From positions 138,850 through 202,849 of the forward strand of contig CAVZBT010000018.1 of the NCBI GenBank assembly GCA_963773605.1: 64,000 bases of DNA. The letters are read 5' to 3'. The translations under genes were made by a program, and so were the position numbers. The first letter of the stretch is position 1; each line of letters opens with the position of its first letter. This stretch comes from CAVZBT01 sp963773605 (lineage in GTDB: Bacteria; Acidobacteriota; UBA6911). Positions 8,605 through 17,976 of this stretch are shown here, piece after piece. The notes under the pieces are model-generated. The model searched no databases, was not told the DNA's origin, and was given only the letters and a program-made list of their open reading frames with translations.

Positions 8605-8634
8605 AGTATAGACACCGTGCAAAAGCAGTGTCAA
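8605..8634 (-). promoter_or_regulatory. Sigma-70-type promoter of hslVU
   Basis: Read on the minus strand: -35 TTGACA (8634-8629, perfect consensus), an 18-nt spacer, -10 TATACT (8610-8605, five of six). The expected transcription start is 6-8 nt further on, at about 8599-8597, immediately before the hslV ATG at 8596. No Shine-Dalgarno lies between. No HrcA/CIRCE-like inverted repeat is visible, so heat-shock control of the sigma-32 kind is not indicated. Confidence 0.72.
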
Positions 8635-8645
8635 CCGCGGTCACA

Positions 8646-9177
8646 CGCGCTATGGGAGCCGCAATTTGGAGTGCGGCGGCTCGACGCCGCTTTCACGGGC
8701 GGCGCCTCGGCGCCGCCCTTCACCGCCGGTACCGCGCCCTAGTGACACAGCGCAACCTGGAGTGCGGCAGTTCGCCTGAGCTTTATACGCATTTTAGGCG
8801 GAAGACGCGCTATGGAGCCGCAATTTGGAGTGCGGCGGCTCGACGCCGCTTTCCGGGCGGCGCCTCGGCGCCGCCCTTCACCGCCGGTACCGCGCCCTAG
8901 TGACACAGCGCAACCTGGAGTGCGGCAGTTCGCCTGAGCTTTATACGCATTTTAGGCGGAAGACGCGCTATGGGAGCCGCAATTTGGAGTGCGGCGGCTC
9001 GACGCCGCTTTCACGGGCGGCGCCTCGGCGCCGCCCTTCACCGCCGGTACCGCGCCCTAGTGACACAGCGCAACCTGGAGTGCGGCAGTTCGCCTGAGCT
9101 TTATACGCATTTTAGGCGGAAGACATCGAATGACACGGTCGGACACGGATAGGGCGGCGTCGAGCCGCCGCGCTCCA
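8646..9177. repeat. Three-copy 160-bp tandem repeat inside a palindromic element, copy B
   Basis: Three head-to-tail units start at 8646, 8806 and 8964 and end at about 9123; unit 2 is 2 bp shorter. Each unit carries a TGGAGTGCGG arm with GGCTCGACGCC, a GGGCGGCGCC-TCGGCGCCGCCC hairpin, and a diverged half-arm. The inverse terminal arm occurs once, at 9154-9177, so the whole block (8667-9177) reads as one element expanded internally. The open frames that run through it (protein-like ECGGSTPLS strings) are artefacts of the repeat and are not genes. Confidence 0.88.
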
Positions 9178-9261
9178 CACTGCACTTTGCGTGCACGCAG
9201 CGCGCGGATCTGTGGCAATCTGTCTTCGATTCCTGACGCCTTTTTCATTCCCGGAGATGGC

Positions 9262-9531
9262 ATGGATTGGAAACTTGCGCTGACGACGTTTTCTGCAATA
9301 TTTCTGGCGGAAATGGGGGACAAGACTCAGTTGGCGGTCGTCACGATGACGGCATCGTCCCGAAAGCCGCTTTCGGTTTTTCTGGGCGGCGCGGTCGCGC
9401 TTATGCTCGTTACGGCGCTGGGCGTGCTGCTCGGCGGGGTCATAGACCGCTACGTGCCCGAGCGGCTGCTCGCGCGGTCGGCAGCGGTTCTCTTCGTAGT
9501 CATTGGCGTGTGGACCTGGTTCAAGGCATAG
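9262..9531 (+). CDS. GDT1/UPF0016-family membrane protein (half-size)
   Basis: An 89-residue integral membrane protein with three predicted helices (about residues 4-22, 36-56 and 68-86). It carries the family signature E-x-G-D-K-T-Q in AEMGDKTQLA near residue 18. UPF0016/GDT1/TMEM165 proteins transport cations, Mn2+ or Ca2+ in characterised members (for example MneA in Vibrio). Full proteins have two such halves; bacterial half-size versions like this must dimerise. The start ATG at 9262 has GGAG about 6 nt upstream and gives the canonical N-terminus; an earlier in-frame ATG at 9130 would add an unrelated tail from the repeat region. It ends 2 bp before the threonine synthase start. Confidence 0.85.
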   Translation: MDWKLALTTFSAIFLAEMGDKTQLAVVTMTASSRKPLSVFLGGAVALMLVTALGVLLGGVIDRYVPERLLARSAAVLFVVIGVWTWFKA

Positions 9532-9533
9532 GG

Positions 9534-10703
9534 GTGAAGGTGAACTTCCTCGACCGCCTCGTTTGTCCCAAATGCGCCCGTGCATACCCGAAGGGGCTCT
9601 TGCACACCCTGTGCAGTTGCGGGTCGCCTCTCCTCGTCCGATACGACCTCAAACGGGCGCGCACCGCGTGGACGCGCGCATGCCTGCGCGACAGGCCTCG
9701 GACGATGTGGCGCTACGCCGAGCTCCTCCCGGTACAAGACCCTGCCAACGTGGTGTCGCTCGGCGAAGGATTCACGCCCCTGATTCATGCCCCGCGACTG
9801 GGAAGCGAGCTCGGGCTGTCGCGCCTCTACATCAAGGAGGAAGCCGCAAACCCGACCGGCTCATTCAAGGCCCGCGGTCTCTGCGCAGCCGTGAGCATGG
9901 CCAAGGAGCTGGGCGTCGACCGGCTGGCCATCCCTTCGGCGGGGAACGCCGCCGGGGCGATGGCCGCCTATGGCGCGCACGCCGGCCTGGAGTCGTTCAT
10001 CTTTATGCCCGCGGACACACCCAGGGCCAACATCCGGGAGGCGCAGGTTTTCGGCGCCCACGTGGAACTTGTCGACGGCCTGATTACCGACTGCGGCCGC
10101 ATCGTGGCCGAACGCAAACAGGGTGAGGGGTGGTACGATGTCTCAACCCTGAAAGAGCCGTACCGGATCGAAGGCAAGAAGACGATGGGTTATGAGCTTG
10201 CGGAGCAGTTCGACTGGCAGCTGCCGGATGTGGTCCTGTATCCGACGGGCGGAGGCACCGGGCTGATCGGGATGTGGAAGGCATTCTCGGAAATGGAGAC
10301 GCTCGGCTGGCTGGACTCGCGCCGGCCGCGCATGGTGACGGTGCAGTCTACGGGGTGTGCCCCGATCGTCAGGGCCTTTGGCGCGAACGCGCCGGCGGCG
10401 GAAACGTGGCAAAACGCGCGCACCATCGCCTCCGGCCTCCGGGTTCCGCGCGCGCTCGGCGACTTCCTGATCCTCGACGCGTTGCGCCAGAGCGGTGGCA
10501 CCGCCGTGGCCGTGGACGACGAAGAGATCGTCGAGGCGATAAAGCTCTGCGGGCGGCTCGAGGGCCTGTTCCTGTGCCCAGAGGGGGCCGCATGCATACC
10601 CGCGCTTCGGCGGCTCGTGCGCGAAAACTGGTTGGGGCCCGACGAAACCGTTGTCCTGTTCAACACCGGCACCGGGCTCAAGTACCTCGAACTTCTCGAG
10701 TAG
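9534..10703 (+). CDS. thrC: Threonine synthase
   Basis: A 389-residue PLP enzyme converting O-phosphohomoserine to threonine. An N-terminal zinc-ribbon-like segment (Cys11, Cys14, Cys27, Cys29) precedes the fold-type II core, as in the ThrC class of many Acidobacteriota, Deltaproteobacteria and archaea. The PLP lysine is Lys112 in NPTGSFKARG, the phosphate loop is PSAGNAAGA, and YPTGGGTGLIGM forms the glycine-rich cofactor loop. The start is GTG; codons at 9534 and 9540 are both possible, and the first is only 2 bp past the GDT1 stop, implying coupling. No other threonine-pathway genes are nearby. Cysteate or cystathionine-forming relatives exist, but the overall sequence favours ThrC. Confidence 0.87.
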   Translation: MKVNFLDRLVCPKCARAYPKGLLHTLCSCGSPLLVRYDLKRARTAWTRACLRDRPRTMWRYAELLPVQDPANVVSLGEGFTPLIHAPRLGSELGLSRLYIKEEAANPTGSFKARGLCAAVSMAKELGVDRLAIPSAGNAAGAMAAYGAHAGLESFIFMPADTPRANIREAQVFGAHVELVDGLITDCGRIVAERKQGEGWYDVSTLKEPYRIEGKKTMGYELAEQFDWQLPDVVLYPTGGGTGLIGMWKAFSEMETLGWLDSRRPRMVTVQSTGCAPIVRAFGANAPAAETWQNARTIASGLRVPRALGDFLILDALRQSGGTAVAVDDEEIVEAIKLCGRLEGLFLCPEGAACIPALRRLVRENWLGPDETVVLFNTGTGLKYLELLE

Positions 10704-10729
10704 ACGCAAACCACACAGGGAGCAGTTCG

Positions 10730-11944
10730 GTGACCGAGCAACTCTACGACCAGGACGCGTACCTCACGTCATTCAGTGCCACAGCCATCGAGCAACTCAG
10801 GGTGGGGGGGGCACACGCTGTCGTGCTCGACAAAACCGCGTTCTACCCCACTTCCGGGGGACAACCTCACGACCAGGGGACGCTCGGCCCCGCCCAGGTT
10901 ACCGCCGTGGAGGAAAATCCCGGGGGAACCATCGTCCACATCCTCGATGCCCAGGTGACGCTCGGCCCGGTGGAGGGGCACATAGATTGGGAGCGCCGAT
11001 TCGACCACATGCAGCAGCACACCGGGCAGCACATCCTGTCCCAGGCGTTCATCCAGGTCGCCCGGGCGGCGACAGTGTCGTTTCATCTCGGTCCTGAAAC
11101 GTCCACCATCGACATCGAGATGCTCCAACCCGATCGCGAGGCAATCCACGCGGCGGAGGAACTGGCGACCCGGGTCGTGATGGAGGACCGTCCGGTCTCC
11201 ATAATCATAGCCGAGCGCAACCAACTGTCCGCGCTCGGGGTGCGAAAGGAATCGCAGCGCGAGGGCCTGAACAGGGTCATCGACGTGCACGGGTTTGACC
11301 GCTCCCCTTGCGGGGGCACCCACGTGCGCCGCTCCGGGGAAATCGGCGTCATCTCGGTCCTCGGGTACGAGCGGTACAAAGGGGGGACGCGGGTGGAGTT
11401 CGCATGCGGCCTGCGGGCGTTCCGCTGGTTCCGAAGGGACCACGACACGCTGAAACAGCTCGGGCGGCTGTTCTCCTCGCACCCGGACGAACTTCCCAGG
11501 CTGGCCGAAAAGCTGTTCGCAGACGATGCGGTTTTCAAGCGCACCAATGCGCAGCTGCAGGAGCAGATTCTTGAATTGGAAGCTTCAAACCTGCGGCAAG
11601 TTGCCGATAAGTATGGAGGGGTGCTCCTCATTCGGCGCGTATTTGCCGGGCGTCCGCTTGCAGAGGTAAAGCTCCTGGCGCAGAAGGCGACGGCCCGGGA
11701 CAGGGTGGTGGCGATCCTGGGAACGGTCGCGGACGGCAAAGGCCAGGTGGTTGTCGCCAGAGCCGCCGGTCTTCCGGGGAGCGCCGGGGTATGGGTGAAG
11801 GAAGCGGCCGCCAAGCTGGGCGGCAGAGGCGGCGGCCGGCCCGAGTTCGCACAGGCCGGCGGAATCGAGGAGGCAGCCCTCAATGATTGGGTCGAAACGG
11901 TCGCAGCCGCATTCAGAAACGCGCTCCCGGCGCCGCAGGGTTGA
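10730..11944 (+). CDS. AlaX-type alanyl-tRNA editing protein with DHHA1 domain
   Basis: A 404-residue stand-alone relative of the editing half of alanyl-tRNA synthetase. It hydrolyses mischarged Ser- or Gly-tRNA(Ala) in the cytoplasm. The N-terminal region resembles the AlaRS linker (FYPTSGGQPHDQG). The zinc ligands are His97 and His101 in HTGQH and Cys194 and His198 in CGGTH. A helical segment (about 250-300) leads to a C-terminal DHHA1-like domain with a GGRGGGRPEFAQAGG motif, making this the long AlaX-L form. The GTG start is supported by GGGAG 7 nt upstream. Its 3' end contains the Shine-Dalgarno and first 62 bp of the diguanylate cyclase gene, so the two are coupled. Confidence 0.9.
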   Translation: MTEQLYDQDAYLTSFSATAIEQLRVGGAHAVVLDKTAFYPTSGGQPHDQGTLGPAQVTAVEENPGGTIVHILDAQVTLGPVEGHIDWERRFDHMQQHTGQHILSQAFIQVARAATVSFHLGPETSTIDIEMLQPDREAIHAAEELATRVVMEDRPVSIIIAERNQLSALGVRKESQREGLNRVIDVHGFDRSPCGGTHVRRSGEIGVISVLGYERYKGGTRVEFACGLRAFRWFRRDHDTLKQLGRLFSSHPDELPRLAEKLFADDAVFKRTNAQLQEQILELEASNLRQVADKYGGVLLIRRVFAGRPLAEVKLLAQKATARDRVVAILGTVADGKGQVVVARAAGLPGSAGVWVKEAAAKLGGRGGGRPEFAQAGGIEEAALNDWVETVAAAFRNALPAPQG

Positions 11945-13868
11945 CGGCCGGCAGTCCCTGACGGAATCGGACCTCGACATGCGCGCGTCCCGGCCGGCCG
12001 CGGCGAGCGCTTCGGCGGCCGCCCGCGGGCAGCGCCGCGGAGAGCGCAACCAACTGCGCCTTGCGACCTCGGTCTATGGATCGCTCGTCCTGGAAGATAT
12101 CCTGCGCAACTGTCGGGGGATGCTGGAGGAGCGCCTTGCCGTCGGGCGCCTCACGCTGGTGCAGCAGCGGGCCAGCGAAATCACCATCACACTCTACTCG
12201 GTCGAGACGGACCCCGAGGCCCCTCTGATTGGCCCCAAGATCGTCCCGCTGGAGGAATCTCGGCTGCGCACGTCGCTCGCCGAGCAGCGGGAGCTCGAGG
12301 CGGTTTTCGGGGAATCCAGCAGACAGGATAGCGCCGAGCGAGCGCATCTCCTGGGGCCGAACGATCTGGCGGCCGCCTACCTGCCGCTGAACTGGCAGGG
12401 CAAGCGCAAGGGCGTGCTGGTTGTGGGGCTCGCCGTCGCCCGCGAGTTTTCCCCCGCCGAACACCGCTTCATGCGGCACCTGGCCGCGCACCTCGCCCTC
12501 GCCGTCGAAAACTCGGATACCCACTACATGGAACGGCGGCACGGCCGCCAGCTGGAAATCGTCAGCGAGATTGCGAAGCAGGCGGTGCTCGTCGAAGACG
12601 TGGGCGAGTTTCTGCGCTGCACTGCCGAACTGCTGCGCAAAGGGTTCGACTACGACCGAGTGCAGATGTGGCGGCTCGGTTCAAAGCAGGAACCGCTGCA
12701 TCTCGTGGGTCACGCCTCCAAAGGGGGAAAGGCCGCCCCTCCGGCCGCTGTCCCACAGATGGTCGAGGAGTGCCTGCGGCTGGAGAAGATGCTCTGCAAC
12801 AACAACCTCATCGCGGAGGACGGCAAAGGGCAGGCCCGGGGGAGCCTCCTGGTCGTCCCATTGCGGGTGCGCGGAAATCTGCTCGGCGTGCTGTCTTTCG
12901 AGAGCGACCGGCTCGATGCCTTCCCGCCCGGAGACCTGAACACCATGGAGGGACTGGCGTCGCTGGTCGCCTCGGCCTTCGAAAACCTGCGGCAGTATCA
13001 GCATGCGCACCAATCCAACGAGTACATGCAGGCCATCCTGCAGTCGGCCAAGGAAGTGGCCATCATTTCGACCGACCTGCACGGTTATGTCATTACCGTA
13101 TCGATCGGCGCTCAAACGATCTTTCACCTGCAGCCCCAGCAGATCGTGGGCAAGGACATTCTCACGCTCTTCTCCAACTCGCGGTTCCAGGCCGAGCTGT
13201 CCGCGTTTATCGGGGACCCCTTGTCTTCCCTCCTGGAAAGGAGCCGTCTCTATCACACCACGGGCGACGGGCAGACGTACCTGGACGTGGCGATCCAGCG
13301 CGTGTACAACTCGGAGAACGACCCGGTCGGGTTCCTCTGCCTGGTGCGCGATGTCACCGAGACCGTCCTGCTGCACCAGCGCCTCGAAGCCCTGTCGATC
13401 ACCGACGACCTGACGGGTCTGTTCAACCAGCGCAGGTTCTTTTCGGCCCTGGCCGGCGAGGTCGAACGCAGCCGGAGATTCAGTCGCACCTTCTCGCTCT
13501 GTTTTTTCGACCTGGACGGATTGAAACAGTATAACGACAGCCGCGGGCATGTGCGGGGCGATCAGGCGCTGCGCGAGACCGCCACCCTGATCCGCAGCCT
13601 AGTGCGGGCCAGCGTCGACATGTGCTTTCGCTACGGCGGCGACGAGTTCACGATCATGATGCCCGAAACGACGCGCGACGAGGCCCGGATCGTCACTGAG
13701 CGCATACTCGCCCGCGTGAGCCAGCATTTCAGCGGTCAGATCACGGCCAGCGTCGGAATCGCCGAATTTGCCCCCAGCACGGATGCGGAGCAACTCATCG
13801 AGAAGGCCGACCTCGCCATGTATCGGGCCAAGGGACAAGGCGGCAACCGCATTGTGCTGGCCGATTAG
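11883..13868 (+). CDS. GAF-GAF-PAS-GGDEF diguanylate cyclase
   Basis: A 661-residue cytosolic signalling protein without membrane helices. In order: a basic, low-complexity N-terminus (1-60), a GAF-like domain (about 65-210), a second GAF domain (about 225-375), a PAS domain (about 385-490) and a GGDEF domain (about 500-661). The catalytic signature is intact (RYGGDEF, GGDEF at 585-589), with the metal aspartate in FFDLDGLKQYND, so cyclic-di-GMP synthesis is expected. The inhibitory I-site RxxD five residues upstream is degenerate: the position reads ASVD, without arginine. The ATG at 11883 is preferred because AGGAGG lies 9 nt upstream, giving a 62-bp overlap with the AlaX gene; an ATG at 11979 has only a weak site. 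Confidence 0.88.
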   Translation: MIGSKRSQPHSETRSRRRRVDGRQSLTESDLDMRASRPAAASASAAARGQRRGERNQLRLATSVYGSLVLEDILRNCRGMLEERLAVGRLTLVQQRASEITITLYSVETDPEAPLIGPKIVPLEESRLRTSLAEQRELEAVFGESSRQDSAERAHLLGPNDLAAAYLPLNWQGKRKGVLVVGLAVAREFSPAEHRFMRHLAAHLALAVENSDTHYMERRHGRQLEIVSEIAKQAVLVEDVGEFLRCTAELLRKGFDYDRVQMWRLGSKQEPLHLVGHASKGGKAAPPAAVPQMVEECLRLEKMLCNNNLIAEDGKGQARGSLLVVPLRVRGNLLGVLSFESDRLDAFPPGDLNTMEGLASLVASAFENLRQYQHAHQSNEYMQAILQSAKEVAIISTDLHGYVITVSIGAQTIFHLQPQQIVGKDILTLFSNSRFQAELSAFIGDPLSSLLERSRLYHTTGDGQTYLDVAIQRVYNSENDPVGFLCLVRDVTETVLLHQRLEALSITDDLTGLFNQRRFFSALAGEVERSRRFSRTFSLCFFDLDGLKQYNDSRGHVRGDQALRETATLIRSLVRASVDMCFRYGGDEFTIMMPETTRDEARIVTERILARVSQHFSGQITASVGIAEFAPSTDAEQLIEKADLAMYRAKGQGGNRIVLAD

Positions 13869-13911
13869 GAAGCGTCACAGGGGCAAGGACTTTCGACCCA
13901 TGACCCTTTGG

Positions 13912-14502
13912 TTAGTAGCGGTCCCGGATGCCACGCCGGCGGCCTAACGGGGCGCGGGTGCCCATCGCCTCGAGTTTCAAGACCCTCCAGTCATCCCTCA
14001 AGTCGGGCGAACCGAGGTTGAGCCGGTTCACTTTCAGGACGAGATTCTCGAAGTCGAAACTCGAGAGCGGCACAAGGGAAAAATCGTCCTGACCGCACTG
14101 CACGGTTACGCCCAGCAACTCCTTGGCATCGCCGAAGTCCCCCTGGAGCCGCACCCCGAACGAAGATTTCGGGCGCAGCCGGACAGAAGGGATGATCACG
14201 GGCTCTTTGGGATTGCCCGTGTCGACGATGAAATACTTGCCGGGGGCTTTCCGGCCGTCGAGTGTCAGCCGGACCTCTTTTGCGGGGAGCAGTTGCTGGG
14301 CATCGGTCATCGAAATAAAGTTGAACAGAGGTATGCCCGGCTTAACCATCTCGATGGTGAAGATGTATTCACGGTCCACGAAGGCGAAGTACGCACTCTT
14401 GTCCAGCGGCGCTCGGCTCTCGGGCGCGGGCGCGGGAGGGGCGATAGGTTTCGGCGGCAACTGCGCCAGCCAGATCAGGGCTAAGAAGAGCGCTTTCATC
14501 AT
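13912..14502 (-). CDS. Hypothetical secreted protein
   Basis: A 196-residue protein I do not recognise. The first residues (MMKALFLALIWLAQL) look like a signal peptide, followed by a proline/alanine-rich linker (PPKPIAPPAPAPE). The remainder alternates hydrophobic and charged residues as in a beta-rich domain, including FAFVDREYIFTIEM, KYFIVDTGNPKEPVIIP and QCGQDDFSLVPLSSFDF, and ends with a basic tail. Acidobacterial genomes commonly carry short secreted proteins of this type; no catalytic motif is visible. It is divergent from the M14 peptidase gene, about 90 bp away, and convergent with the diguanylate cyclase. Codon pattern and signal peptide support a real gene. Confidence 0.62.
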   Translation of the reverse strand: MMKALFLALIWLAQLPPKPIAPPAPAPESRAPLDKSAYFAFVDREYIFTIEMVKPGIPLFNFISMTDAQQLLPAKEVRLTLDGRKAPGKYFIVDTGNPKEPVIIPSVRLRPKSSFGVRLQGDFGDAKELLGVTVQCGQDDFSLVPLSSFDFENLVLKVNRLNLGSPDLRDDWRVLKLEAMGTRAPLGRRRGIRDRY

Positions 14503-14593
14503 CGGGGGAGGGGGAAGCCGGGATGCAAATTGCGGTTGCGGCCACCCTCTTCTGATACCATAGCAGTCCTGAAAAGCGAATGCGAGGGAGGAG

Positions 14594-16399
14594 ATGGACG
14601 CATCGACGTGGGTCGCGGGTCTCGTGTTGGGTTCTGCCTTGCTGGCGGCCGTCGGGTCCCTCCCGCCGGGAGACCTGTACGACGTGGATGTAAGGCAATT
14701 GGCGGCATTGTGGGAGAGAGAACGCGTCTCCCCGGACGATCCGCGGTCTCTCAGGCATTCGGATTTGAAGCAGAGGCTCCAGGCACTGGTCGCGGAATTT
14801 CCCCAGACTGCCCGCCTCGAACAGATCGGAAACTCGGTGCGGGGCCGGGAGCTTTATCTGGTGAGGCTGGGGACGGGAGCGGAGAGAATTCTCCTCTGGT
14901 CGCAGATGCACGGGGACGAGCCCACCGCAACCGGCTCGCTGCTGGACCTCTTCTACTTCCTGTGCCGGCACCGCGGCGAGCCGTGGGTCGGAGCCATTCT
15001 CGAGAAGTACACGCTGCTGTGCATTCCGATGCTGAATCCGGACGGCGCGGAACTGAACCAGCGCCGTAACGCCCAGGAGATCGACATCAACCGCGACGCG
15101 CGGGCCCTGCAGACTCCCGAGGGGCGCATCCTCAAATCCGTGCGCGACCGGCACACGCCCTTTCTGGGGTTTAACCTGCACAACCAGAACAGCCTCACTA
15201 CCGTCGGCGACACCGGTCAGGTCGCGACCATCGCGCTGCTGGCGGTCGGGGCCGACCGTGCGCCTGCACCCGGAGGCGATACGCTCCTGCTGACCAAACG
15301 CGTCGCGGCGGTGTTGTACGAAGCGCTGGCGCCGTTCGCCTATGGGCACATCTCGCGCTACGACGAGTCGTTCAATCCCCGCGCGTTCGGCGACAACCTG
15401 ACCCAGTGGGGCACGCCGGTCGTTTTGATCGAGAGCGGCGGCTACTCGGCCGACCAGGGCCCCGGCTTCCCGGTGAAGCTGAATTTCATCGGAATCCTGG
15501 CGGCGCTGAACTCCCTCGCCACCGGGCGCATCGCCAACGCAAATCCCGCCGTGTTCGACTCCCTCAAGATGAACAGCGACACCCCCATATTCGACCTGCT
15601 GCTGAGGAACGCCTGGATTTACCTCGGCGGAGAAACACCCGTGTTCAAAGGGGATCTCGCGATTCGCGGAGACGCGCGCCGGGGCTCGCTGGGCGAAGCG
15701 ATCATCGCGGACATCGGGGACCTCGGCGTCTACACGGCGCACCGGTCGATTGACTGCGCGGGTACCCTGATCACTCCCGGACTGATCGTCTGGAATCCAG
15801 CAACGACGGAGAGGATCGACCCGGCCGACGACGACGCCTACCTGCGTCGCGGGGTCCTGACCATCCTCAACAGCGTCCCCGGGAACAACCTTTCTGCGAG
15901 ATCCCCGGACTCCGCCAGCGTGTACCCCGCAGGGAGAACGGTGAACTCGGGTTTCGTCGTGGCGGGGGCTCCGGTCGGCGCGGGACCCGAGTGGGAGCTG
16001 TTGCTTGCCGAGTGGTTCGCTGCCGGCGCGCGGGGCTGGGTGCTGGGCCCGGACACTGCTGACCCGGCCCGCTCCGTGAGGATCCCCCGCTGGTTCGGCA
16101 TGGACACGCTTACCCGCGAAGAGGCCGAGCGATACCGCGCCCCGTCCTCGCTGTCGGGCGACCCGTCAAAGGCTCTTCCCCGGTGGACCTCCGAAGCCGC
16201 CCGGCGTTTCCGGATCCCGCGGCGCGGTACGATCGCGCCCGGCGCGGCCGCCGACCTGGTGATCTGGTCGATCGCTTCAGACGGAGTGTCTCCGCCGGAC
16301 CTGGGCCGGTGCAAGCCGGTTCGGGTGCTGGTCGGCGGCGAAGTCATCGACCTCACCCGTCCTGTCGATTCCCGCCCCGGGAGATTCTTCGGACGCTGA
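14594..16399 (+). CDS. M14-family zinc carboxypeptidase-like secreted protein
   Basis: A 601-residue protein with a hydrophobic N-terminus, probably a signal peptide (about 7-25). Residues 60-320 form an M14 carboxypeptidase domain. The zinc ligands are His106 and Glu109 in MHGDE and the distal His196 in FNLHNQN; the substrate-binding DINRDAR segment and a likely catalytic glutamate in LIESGGYS are present. The distal third (about 330-601) resembles amidohydrolase-like scaffold segments (GTLITPGLIVWNP, GTIAPGAAADLVIW) but lacks the usual metal HxH, so it is probably non-catalytic. Predicted role: trimming peptides or peptidoglycan stem peptides outside the cytoplasm. The start is at a GGAGGAG-preceded ATG. 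Confidence 0.8.
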   Translation: MDASTWVAGLVLGSALLAAVGSLPPGDLYDVDVRQLAALWERERVSPDDPRSLRHSDLKQRLQALVAEFPQTARLEQIGNSVRGRELYLVRLGTGAERILLWSQMHGDEPTATGSLLDLFYFLCRHRGEPWVGAILEKYTLLCIPMLNPDGAELNQRRNAQEIDINRDARALQTPEGRILKSVRDRHTPFLGFNLHNQNSLTTVGDTGQVATIALLAVGADRAPAPGGDTLLLTKRVAAVLYEALAPFAYGHISRYDESFNPRAFGDNLTQWGTPVVLIESGGYSADQGPGFPVKLNFIGILAALNSLATGRIANANPAVFDSLKMNSDTPIFDLLLRNAWIYLGGETPVFKGDLAIRGDARRGSLGEAIIADIGDLGVYTAHRSIDCAGTLITPGLIVWNPATTERIDPADDDAYLRRGVLTILNSVPGNNLSARSPDSASVYPAGRTVNSGFVVAGAPVGAGPEWELLLAEWFAAGARGWVLGPDTADPARSVRIPRWFGMDTLTREEAERYRAPSSLSGDPSKALPRWTSEAARRFRIPRRGTIAPGAAADLVIWSIASDGVSPPDLGRCKPVRVLVGGEVIDLTRPVDSRPGRFFGR

Positions 16400-16417
16400 C
16401 TTACGGGAGCAGCTTGC

Positions 16418-16451
16418 AGCGCCGCGCTGGGAGGGTGGGAGCGCGGCGGCT
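16418..16451. terminator. Hairpin between convergent genes
   Basis: Arms AGCGCCGCGCT (16418-16428) and AGCGCGGCGGCT (16440-16451) pair with one bulge around an 11-nt G-rich loop. It lies exactly between the stop of the M14 gene (plus) and the end of dacB (minus), where a bidirectional terminator would be expected. There is no clear U-tract, so termination is inferred from position. Confidence 0.42.
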
Positions 16452-16465
16452 CTCGCGCGGCCCCT

Positions 16466-17967
16466 TCATTTGCGGCTGAATGCGGCCAACCTCTGCAGCG
16501 CCGCGTCCTGGACGTATTCCGCCGAAGTCGACGAAACCAGGAAGTTGTTCGCGATCATCGAAAATGCCAGGGTCTCGCCGTCTGCCGTGCGGACATAGCC
16601 GGACAAGGAGCGCACATACGCCAGGGTGCCCGTCTTGGCGCGGACGTTGTTTTCGGCACGGGTGCCTTTCATCCTACCGGCAATCGTGCCGTCTACGCCC
16701 GCGATGGCAGAGCATCGTAGAACTGCGGAAAACAAGGCTGGCGGTGCATGAATTTGAAGATCCGGACCAGCAGGTCCGCGCTGAGCAGGTTCAGCCGGGA
16801 CAGGCCGGAACCGTCGGCATAGGCGTAGCTACCGCGCTCGACCCCCATGCGCCCAAGCACCTGCTCGACCACATCCTTGCCCCTGTCGAAGCTCCCCTGC
16901 CCGGCTGCGGCGACACCCAGGGCCCGCACCACCGTCTCGGCATACAGGTTCTGGCTGACTTTGAGGAGAGGCTTGAGGATTTCTGCAAGTGGAGGCGAAG
17001 CGTGGATCCACAACAGCGTCAGGCGCGCGGGATCCGCATTGCGCACCACTGCCGTGCCGTCTGAGATCGCGATACCCTCCTCCACGAGCACCCGGCGCAG
17101 GGCAGCCATATAGAGATGCGCCGGGGAGCGGACCGCGACCGTGCGCGTGGCCGGCTGGCTGCCCACGGGCAGGATGCCGGTGACCCGCAGCGTTTCGCCC
17201 TCGCCGCGCTGGAAATCGAGTTCGGGGACGGCCCCGGCCGGCGCGGTTGTGACGAAGGCCTCGACCTTCAGGAAATCCGGCACGGGCAGGACCTTCGTGC
17301 CGGCCGGGCTTCCCGGCTCGGAACCCGGCGCGATCTCGAGCGTCAGCAGGTTATCGTTGAACTGGAGCGCGGTCACCGGGGCCGCATAGCCGTAGGCCAG
17401 GTCGTCCCATGCCCATGCACGGCCGATCGGCGGGTCGGCAAAGGCGCTGTCATCGCCGACAAGCTTCCCCTCGATGCGCGAGATCCCCCGCTGCTTCAAC
17501 TGCCCCGCCCATTCCCTGAAAACCCGGAATGGGTCGTCTCCGTGAAAACGCGGGGCATTCGCAGGGTCGCCGGAACCGACGACGATGAGGTTGCCGCGCA
17601 ACACTCCCCCTGAGACGGCCCCGTCGGTCATGATACGGGTCTGAAAGCGAAAGTCCGGGCCGAGGCTCACCAGCGCCGCGGCGCCGGTGAGCACTTTGTT
17701 GTTGGAGGCGGGCATATAGAGGCGGGTGCTGTTGCGTTCAAAAAGCACCTGGCCGTTTTCCAGCGAGGCGACCTCGACACCCCACTGCGCGTTGTCGAAG
17801 TTGGCGTCGTCGAAGATGCGTCCGAGGTCCAGGCGCAGTTGCTCCAGCGCGCCGACGCCCGAGGCGGTCACGGCTGCGCGGGCCGGCGGCCGGGCGGCGC
17901 AGCCGGTCAAGGGCCCGGTCGAACAAACACAGAGAAAGAGCGCGGCAACAGTATAGATTCGCTTCAT
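16466..17967 (-). CDS. dacB: D-alanyl-D-alanine carboxypeptidase/endopeptidase (PBP4, S13), frameshifted
   Basis: A penicillin-binding protein of the low-molecular-mass class C group that trims and cleaves peptidoglycan cross-links in the periplasm. The N-terminus is a lipoprotein signal with lipobox LTGC. The catalytic SxxK is PASNNK (in YMPASNNKVLTG), the second motif SQN is in LLKVSQNLYAE, and the KTG motif (RAKTGTL) is also present. The KTG part is in a different frame: the reading frame shifts at about 16705, between FYDALP and IAGVDGTIAG, consistent with one missing base. All three motifs are otherwise intact, so this is likely a sequencing indel. The start at 17967 has a TTTAAA -10-like hexamer 9 nt upstream and no strong Shine-Dalgarno. 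Confidence 0.85.
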
Positions 17968-17976
17968 GTCCGCTGA

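Noticed and set aside
8646..9123. Tandem array considered as a CRISPR
   Set aside because: Units are 160 bp and nearly identical throughout. There are no unique spacers and no cas genes.
8628..9152. Open frames coding ECGGSTPLS-like peptides in the 160-bp repeats
   Set aside because: They are the translation of a non-coding palindromic repeat. Similar peptides arise in every copy and have no ribosome sites or family match.
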